Program-made: the position numbers and the translations under genes | Notes under the pieces: model-generated | Database searches by the model: none | What the model was told of the DNA's origin: nothing | What the model saw: only the letters and a program-made list of their open reading frames with translations | Shown: positions 59,021 through 64,000 of the stretch, piece by piece | Layout of the letters: every line of letters starts with the position of its first letter | Numbering within the stretch: the stretch's first letter is position 1 | Origin: Pectobacterium versatile | Lineage (GTDB): Bacteria; Pseudomonadota; Gammaproteobacteria; Enterobacterales; Enterobacteriaceae | Reading direction: 5' to 3' | NCBI RefSeq assembly: GCF_020166435.1 | Contig: NZ_JAINZP010000001.1 | Span: 1 to 64,000, forward strand | Length of the DNA: 64,000 nt

Positions 59021-60223
59021 TTACGCAGTCAGACGGTAAGCGTCTTCGGCGATGACCAACTCTTCATTGGTCGGGATAACCAGCGCCGCGCGGGTGCCAT
59101 CTTTAGCGATGTTACCACCTTTACCGAAGCGTGCAGCCAGGTTGCGCTCGTGATCGACGTCGAAGCCCAGCAGACCCAGTTTTTTCAGCGACAGTTCACG
59201 AACCATTGCGGCGTTTTCACCGATACCACCGGTGAAGATGACGGCATCCAGACGGCCTTCCATCAGTGCAGCGTAAGAACCGATGTATTTCGCCAGACGG
59301 TGGCAGTAAACGTCCATTGCACGTTTAGCATCTGCTTTCGTCTCGTAGTTATCTTCAACGTAGCGGCAGTCGCTGGTCACTTCAGTCAGACCCAGCAGAC
59401 CAGATTCTTTGGTCATCAGGGTGTTGATGCTATCAATGTCCATGCCCAGTGCGTCGTGCAGGTGGAAAATCACAGCTGGGTCGATATCGCCGCAGCGCGT
59501 ACCCATCACCAGACCTTCCAGCGGAGTCAGACCCATTGAGGTGTCAACGCATTCGCCATTACGGATTGCAGTAACGGAACCACCGTTGCCCAGATGGCAA
59601 GTGATGACGTTCAGCTCTTCTACTGGTTTGTTCAGCACTTTAGCGGCTTCACGAGAAACAAAGTAGTGGCTGGTGCCGTGGAAACCGTAGCGGCGGATGT
59701 GGTTTTCTTTATACAGTTTATACGGCAGTGCATAAAGGTAGGATTCTTCCGGCATGGTCTGGTGGAACGCGGTGTCGAAAACAGCGACGTTTTTATCAGC
59801 CAGGTGTGGGAAAGATTTCAGTGCTTCGTCGATGCCGATCAGGTGCGCCGGGTTGTGCAGAGGTGCAAAAGGTACGGAATCTTTGATACCCTGAAGAACA
59901 TCATCAGTGATGATCGCGGATTGGGTGAACTTCTCACCGCCGTGAACGATACGGTGACCAATAGCAACCAGTTGAGCTGACAGCTCCGGTTTCTGAGACA
60001 GAATGGTATTGACGATGAAGTTCAGCGCTTCGCTGTGAGCTGCACCGGCACCCAGTTCGGCGTCTTGTTTACCGCCGTCCATTTTCCATTTGATGCGGGC
60101 TTCAGGCAGGTTGAAACACTCGGCTAAACCAGACAGGTACTCTTCTCCGTTAATCGCATCGATGATAGCGAATTTCAGGGATGAACTACCGCAGTTAAGA
60201 ACCAGTACTAACTTACTCGACAT
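59021..60223 (-). CDS. ackA: Acetate kinase
   Basis: A 400-residue enzyme converting acetyl phosphate and ADP to acetate and ATP, in overflow and fermentative metabolism. The N-terminus [17 protein letters not shown] and the second signature [14 protein letters not shown] are present, as is the ATP-binding [15 protein letters not shown]. First gene of ackA-pta. Confidence 0.98.
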   Translation of the reverse strand: MSSKLVLVLNCGSSSLKFAIIDAINGEEYLSGLAECFNLPEARIKWKMDGGKQDAELGAGAAHSEALNFIVNTILSQKPELSAQLVAIGHRIVHGGEKFTQSAIITDDVLQGIKDSVPFAPLHNPAHLIGIDEALKSFPHLADKNVAVFDTAFHQTMPEESYLYALPYKLYKENHIRRYGFHGTSHYFVSREAAKVLNKPVEELNVITCHLGNGGSVTAIRNGECVDTSMGLTPLEGLVMGTRCGDIDPAVIFHLHDALGMDIDSINTLMTKESGLLGLTEVTSDCRYVEDNYETKADAKRAMDVYCHRLAKYIGSYAALMEGRLDAVIFTGGIGENAAMVRELSLKKLGLLGFDVDHERNLAARFGKGGNIAKDGTRAALVIPTNEELVIAEDAYRLTA

Positions 60224-60654
60224 GGAAGTACCTACTTGTTATACATGGTTAAAAAAAATGTCATACAGGGCATAGCGTATCGCATGCCGCTGCTGGCATT
60301 TATGATTAACATCATACCTTGGTGTGATACACCAAGGTATGATGATGAAATAGGGTCGATACTATGATGTAGGTTATATCGGATAATCGATACAACCATA
60401 TGACATCGACCTGATGTAAACCGCAGCTTTTAAAGCGATGGATAACCGCGTTATGGCCGTTGGCTGCGCTTATGTCGCGAAGGGAATTATACTCCTTGCG
60501 TGTAGTCATACTACTTTAGGTATACAGCGGCCAAAAGGCCGATCTAGGATACCGATAGCGTAGGCTAAACACAAAATATATTTTAACCTTATCAACTTGA
60601 GTTGTTGATTTGTGCAAAAGTTTTATTTTTTATCTGTAAAGTTGAGGTGTGGCT
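60224..60654. other. Divergent control region between ackA and yfbV
   Basis: About 430 bp without a gene. It contains a perfect 15-bp inverted repeat (60310-60344) on the ackA side and a smaller one (CGGCCAAAAGGCCG, 60528-60541) nearer yfbV. The sequence next to yfbV is AT-rich and likely promoter-bearing. Confidence 0.45.
60310..60344. promoter_or_regulatory. Perfect 15-bp inverted repeat upstream of ackA
   Basis: CATCATACCTTGGTG, a TGATA loop, then CACCAAGGTATGATG. It lies 87 bp upstream of ackA with no T-run, so an operator or a leader hairpin is likelier than a terminator. The binding factor is unknown. Confidence 0.6.
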
Positions 60655-61110
60655 ATGGCGACGAAACCAGACAGTAGAATCAGTTGGCTACAGCTACTCC
60701 AACGTGGGCAGCATTACATGAAAGCGTGGCCAGCAGAAAAGCGGCTGGCGCCCGTCTTTCCTGAAAACCGCGTGGCGCGAGCGACGCGGTTCGGTATCCG
60801 CATCATGCCGCCGCTGGCGGTGTTTACCTTAACGTGGCAGATTGCGCTCGGTGGCCAGCTCGGCCCCGCCATCGCCACCGCGCTGTTTGCCTGTAGTTTG
60901 CCGTTGCAGGGGCTCTGGTGGCTGGGTCGCCGTTCTGTGACACCTTTACCGCCGACGCTGGCGCAGTGGTTCCATGAGATTCGTCATAAGCTATTGGAGT
61001 CAGGCCAGGCATTAGCGCCATTGGAAGAAGCGCCAACTTACCAAGCGTTGGCGGATGTGCTGAAGCGTGCGTTTAACCAGCTTGATAAAACCTTCCTGGA
61101 TGATTTGTGA
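60655..61110 (+). CDS. yfbV: UPF0208 membrane protein YfbV
   Basis: 151 residues with two central membrane segments ([38 protein letters not shown]). In E. coli YfbV limits propagation of MatP-induced constraints outside the Ter macrodomain. The conserved C-terminus [13 protein letters not shown] matches. ATG at 60655 has GAGG eight bases upstream; a GTG two codons earlier is less likely. Confidence 0.93.
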   Translation: MATKPDSRISWLQLLQRGQHYMKAWPAEKRLAPVFPENRVARATRFGIRIMPPLAVFTLTWQIALGGQLGPAIATALFACSLPLQGLWWLGRRSVTPLPPTLAQWFHEIRHKLLESGQALAPLEEAPTYQALADVLKRAFNQLDKTFLDDL

Positions 61111-61274
61111 TCGGCGTCAGGCTGTGTGCGGGTTGATGGCTATTTTGTTCTTTCCCCTGTTTCAAATCAAAGAAGCGGTGGCTACCGCTACCGTGACACG
61201 ATTCAGTATGCGATTCTGAGGCCAATACCTATTTAGCGATATTGGCTTACACCAAAGAGGTTCAGGAGAGCAAC

Positions 61275-61769
61275 ATGGAAATGACAAATGCCCAGAGATT
61301 GATCCTTTCAAATCAATATAAAATGATGACGATGCTCGATCCCGACAACGCCGAGCGCTATCGCCGGTTACAAACGATTATCGAGCGTGGTTATGGTTTG
61401 CAGATGCGCGAACTGGACCGTGAGTTTGGCGAGCTGACCGAAGAGGTGTGCCGCACCATTATTAACATCATGGAAATGCATCATGCCTTGCAGGTGTCGT
61501 GGACCAATCTGAAAGATAAGCAGGATTTGGATGAGCGTCGCCTGACCTTCCTGGGCTTTGATGCCGCAACGGAAGCACGCTACCTCGGTTTTGTACGCTT
61601 TATGGTACATGTTGAAGGTCGCTATCCCCACTTTGATGCGGGTACGCATGGGTTTAACGCTCAGACAAAAATGTGGGAAAAATACAACAGAATGCTGGCT
61701 GTTTGGCAATCCTGCCCGCGCCAGTATCACTTGAGTGCAGTTGAGATCGCACAGATCATCAACGCCTGA
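61275..61769 (+). CDS. yfbU: UPF0304 protein YfbU
   Basis: A 164-residue cytoplasmic helical protein ([23 protein letters not shown] ... [17 protein letters not shown]) matching YfbU in length and sequence. Over-expression of the E. coli protein has been linked to cell death, but no clear role is known. ATG at 61275 follows AGGAG. Confidence 0.93.
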   Translation: MEMTNAQRLILSNQYKMMTMLDPDNAERYRRLQTIIERGYGLQMRELDREFGELTEEVCRTIINIMEMHHALQVSWTNLKDKQDLDERRLTFLGFDAATEARYLGFVRFMVHVEGRYPHFDAGTHGFNAQTKMWEKYNRMLAVWQSCPRQYHLSAVEIAQIINA

Positions 61770-61772
61770 TTA

Positions 61773-62447
61773 ATGAAAAAGGGGCTTTCTGTGGAGTGTA
61801 AAGGTTTTCTGTTCGACCTCGATGGTACGCTGGTTGATTCACTGCCTGCTGTAGAACGTGCGTGGATTAACTGGGCAAAAGATCACGATATTGAACCACA
61901 GGAAGTGCTGGATTTTATTCATGGCAAGCAGGCAATCACCTCCCTGCGTCACTTTCTTCAAGGGCAAAGCGAAGAAACGATTCAACAAGAGTTTGATGCG
62001 CTGGAAAAAACAGAAGCGTCTGACACGCAGGGAATTGTTGCCATGCCAGGGGCGAAGGCGCTGTTGGAACGTTTGGATGCGCTGGATATTCCCTGGGCGA
62101 TTGTGACATCCGGCACGGTGCCGATTGCCAGCGCCCGTCATCATCGCGGAGAACTGCCTGCTCCTCGTGCCTTTATTACAGCGGAGCAGGTTGTTAAAGG
62201 TAAACCTCACCCCGATGCCTATTTACTTGGCGCACAGCAGCTAGGGCTGAAGCCGGAAGAGTGTGTCGTCGTTGAGGATGCACCCGCAGGCGTGCTATCG
62301 GGTTTGGCGGCTGGCTGCAAGGTCATTGCGGTGAAGGCACCAGCAGACACGCCGAAACTGGATCAGGTCGATCTGATCCTTGATTCGCTGGAGCAGATAG
62401 AAATAGAACCATCACTGAACGGCGCTAAGGTGCTTCTGCGCCAGTAG
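61773..62447 (+). CDS. hxpA: HAD-family sugar phosphatase HxpA (YfbT)
   Basis: A 224-residue HAD phosphatase acting on sugar phosphates. The nucleophile motif is FLFDLDGTLVDS, motif II is VTSGT, and the Lys and acidic motifs are KGKPHPDAYLLGA and VVVEDAPAGVLSGLAAG. It begins 3 bp after yfbU. A GTG at 61791 is an alternative start. Confidence 0.93.
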   Translation: MKKGLSVECKGFLFDLDGTLVDSLPAVERAWINWAKDHDIEPQEVLDFIHGKQAITSLRHFLQGQSEETIQQEFDALEKTEASDTQGIVAMPGAKALLERLDALDIPWAIVTSGTVPIASARHHRGELPAPRAFITAEQVVKGKPHPDAYLLGAQQLGLKPEECVVVEDAPAGVLSGLAAGCKVIAVKAPADTPKLDQVDLILDSLEQIEIEPSLNGAKVLLRQ

Positions 62448-62491
62448 GTTGTCTGTAACATAATGACAAAACTGTGACTAAATATGATCAG

Positions 62492-62515
62492 ACCTCGCAT
62501 CCGCGAGGTTTTTTT
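62492..62515 (+). terminator. Rho-independent terminator of yfbT
   Basis: ACCTCGC and GCGAGGT pair around ATCC, followed by a T-run. Confidence 0.9.
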
Positions 62516-62524
62516 ATGGCAGAC

Positions 62525-62651
62525 TATACCCGTCATACTTCAAGCTGCATGTGTGTTGGCTTCTCTTACTCACCCCAGTCACTTACTTGTGTAAGCTCCT
62601 GGGGATTCGTGCGATTGCCGCCTTCCTGCAACTCGAATTATTTAGGGTATA
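62525..62651 (-). repeat. ERIC element between yfbT and yfbS
   Basis: A full 127-bp ERIC starting TATACCCGTCATACTTCAAG and ending AACTCGAATTATTTAGGGTATA-like (last 20 bases), with core CCAGTCACTTACTTGTGTAA and TCCTGGGGATTC. It has no insertions and serves as the reference copy in this window. It lies just after the yfbT terminator. Confidence 0.95.
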
Positions 62652-62770
62652 CCAACGTCTGCCACCCTTTGGGCCACCGCTACGCGGTGTTGAAAAATGC
62701 GCCTGCTTTTTTTTTATGGCATGCTGAACCTTCACCTCTCAATATGCATTTTTCCGTCAGGGGAACCGTT

Positions 62771-64000
62771 TTGAATAGCGAACTTCTCTGGGTTTTATCC
62801 CTGTTGCTGATCGCCATTGTGTTGTTTACCACCAATAAATTACGCATGGACGTTGTCGCGCTGTTGGTCATTATCGCGTTTGTACTGAGTGGTACACTGA
62901 CGCTATCTGAAGCATTGGTAGGGTTCAGCGATCCTAACGTGATATTGATTGCAGCCCTGTTTGTGATTGGTGAGGGGTTGGTTCGTACCGGTGTTGCTTA
63001 TCAGGTCGGTGATTGGCTGGTCCGCGTGGCGGGCAGCAGTGAGATGAAGATGCTGATCTTACTGATGGTCACCGTTGCGCTGCTGGGGGCTTTCATGAGC
63101 TCCACTGGCGTTGTCGCGATTTTTATTCCCGTGGTGCTGAGTGTTTCCGCTCGGATGAAAATTTCCCCCGGAAGGCTGATGATGCCGCTGAGTTTTGCCG
63201 GATTGATTAGCGGCATGATGACGTTGGTCGCAACGCCGCCGAATATGGTAGTGAGCAGCGAGCTGATGCGTGAAGGTGTTGCGGGCTTTGGGTTTTTCAG
63301 CGTGACGCCGATAGGGATGGTGGTATTGCTGCTGGGCGTGGCGTATATGATGGTAGCGCGTTACTGGCTTGGCGACGCCGAGACGGCAACAGCAAAAGAG
63401 ATGTGGAAGAGAAGAACGTTTCGCGATCTGATTCGTGATTACCGACTGACGGGCAGGGCACGTCGGCTGGCGATTCGCCCAGGATCGCCTTTTATCGGCC
63501 ACCGTCTTGATGATTTACGCTTGCGTCAGCGCTTTGGGGCGAACGTAGTCGGGATTGAGCGCTGGCGTAAATTTCGCCGTGTGATGATCAGCGTGGCGGG
63601 CAATACCGAACTTCGCCTGAATGATGTCTTACTGATCGACATGTCGGCTTCTGAGGTGGACTTACGCGAATTTTGCACTGCACAGCGGCTTGAACCGATG
63701 GTGCTGCGCGGTGAGTATTTCTCCGAGCAGGCGCGTGATGTCGGAATGGCGGAAGTCTCTTTGATTCCTGACTCTGAGCTGTTGGGTAAAACGCTGTACG
63801 ACGTCGGGTTTCGAAGCCGCTATGGCCTGAGCGTCGTAGGGATTCGCCGGGCAGGTGAAGCGATGGAAGGCATCCTCGCCGATGAACCGCTCCAGCTCGG
63901 TGATATTCTGCTGGTGATGGGTGACTGGCGCATGATTCGACAACTGCACACGCAGAAAAACGATTTCCTTTTACTTAATCTCCCTGCCGAAGTGGATGAC
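62771..64000 (+). CDS. yfbS: SLC13/DASS-type transporter with TrkA-C domains YfbS (partial, runs off window)
   Basis: 410 codons are open from a TTG start at 62771 to the window edge. The start has AGGGGA upstream and gives [23 protein letters not shown]. Membrane segments carry the conserved blocks [40 protein letters not shown] and [10 protein letters not shown] of the ArsB/NhaD-DASS superfamily. From about residue 230 two TrkA-C-like cytosolic regulatory domains follow ([30 protein letters not shown]). The family has about 610 residues, so some 200 are missing. The substrate is unproven. Confidence 0.92.
   Translation, partial: MNSELLWVLSLLLIAIVLFTTNKLRMDVVALLVIIAFVLSGTLTLSEALVGFSDPNVILIAALFVIGEGLVRTGVAYQVGDWLVRVAGSSEMKMLILLMVTVALLGAFMSSTGVVAIFIPVVLSVSARMKISPGRLMMPLSFAGLISGMMTLVATPPNMVVSSELMREGVAGFGFFSVTPIGMVVLLLGVAYMMVARYWLGDAETATAKEMWKRRTFRDLIRDYRLTGRARRLAIRPGSPFIGHRLDDLRLRQRFGANVVGIERWRKFRRVMISVAGNTELRLNDVLLIDMSASEVDLREFCTAQRLEPMVLRGEYFSEQARDVGMAEVSLIPDSELLGKTLYDVGFRSRYGLSVVGIRRAGEAMEGILADEPLQLGDILLVMGDWRMIRQLHTQKNDFLLLNLPAEVDD

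Noticed and set aside
58135-59055. 306-codon open frame on the plus strand opposite pta
   Set aside because: Shadow of the pta codon pattern; no ribosome binding site or domain.

Overview
The window reads as chromosomal DNA of a soft-rot enterobacterium, most likely Pectobacterium. The basis is backbone gene order (mlaA-fadL-yfcZ-fadIJ-sixA-smrB-prmB-aroC-mepA ... pta-ackA-yfbVUT-yfbS) that follows the E. coli 2.3-2.4 Mb region gene for gene, several ERIC repeats, and accessory blocks absent from E. coli at these points. The genus is an inference; the order-level placement is much firmer.

Layout. 1-3285: a decayed left flank holding a DMT-family transporter, a broken BOF/YgiW-like gene disrupted by a 7-bp tandem repeat, an IS3-family remnant, and a P4-type integrase ruined by a stop codon and by the IS. 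All lie next to tRNA-Arg(CCU), an integration site also used in E. coli (argW). 3360-11220: mlaA, mqo, an AT-rich PI-PLC-like gene with three C-terminal trefoil-like repeats, fadL and yfcZ. 11485-15353: an accessory MetNIQ-like ABC importer plus an M20 amidohydrolase, placed between yfcZ and fadI. 15564-19111: fadI-fadJ (beta-oxidation), with a FadR site. 19104-24621: an archaic (Csu-type) chaperone-usher pilus cluster on the minus strand whose last gene overlaps the 3' end of fadJ. 25556-35008: sixA, smrB, prmB, aroC, mepA, yfcA, epmC, yfcL, mnmC, fabB. 35127-48078: flk, a second DMT transporter, and the pdxB-usg-truA-dedA-accD-folC-dedD-cvpA-purF-ubiX backbone. 48610-51719: the hisJQMP basic amino acid importer, with two NtrC-like sites and a sigma54-like promoter upstream. 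51898-64000: yfcH, folX, yfcG, yfcE, yfcD, a DUF817 gene, pta, ackA, yfbV, yfbU, yfbT (hxpA) and the 5' part of yfbS, which runs off the window.

Regulation visible in sequence: FadR sites before fadL, fadI and fabB tie fatty acid uptake, degradation and unsaturated synthesis together. FabR also appears at fabB, PurR at cvpA-purF, and NtrC/sigma54 at hisJ. Four ERIC elements, two carrying internal insertions, sit in untranslated regions of mlaA, hisJ, pta and yfbT/yfbS.

No CRISPR array, rRNA operon or intact prophage was seen. The least explained items are the PI-PLC/trefoil protein, the ABC/amidohydrolase operon, the heptamer-repeat pseudogene and several strong unassigned inverted repeats.
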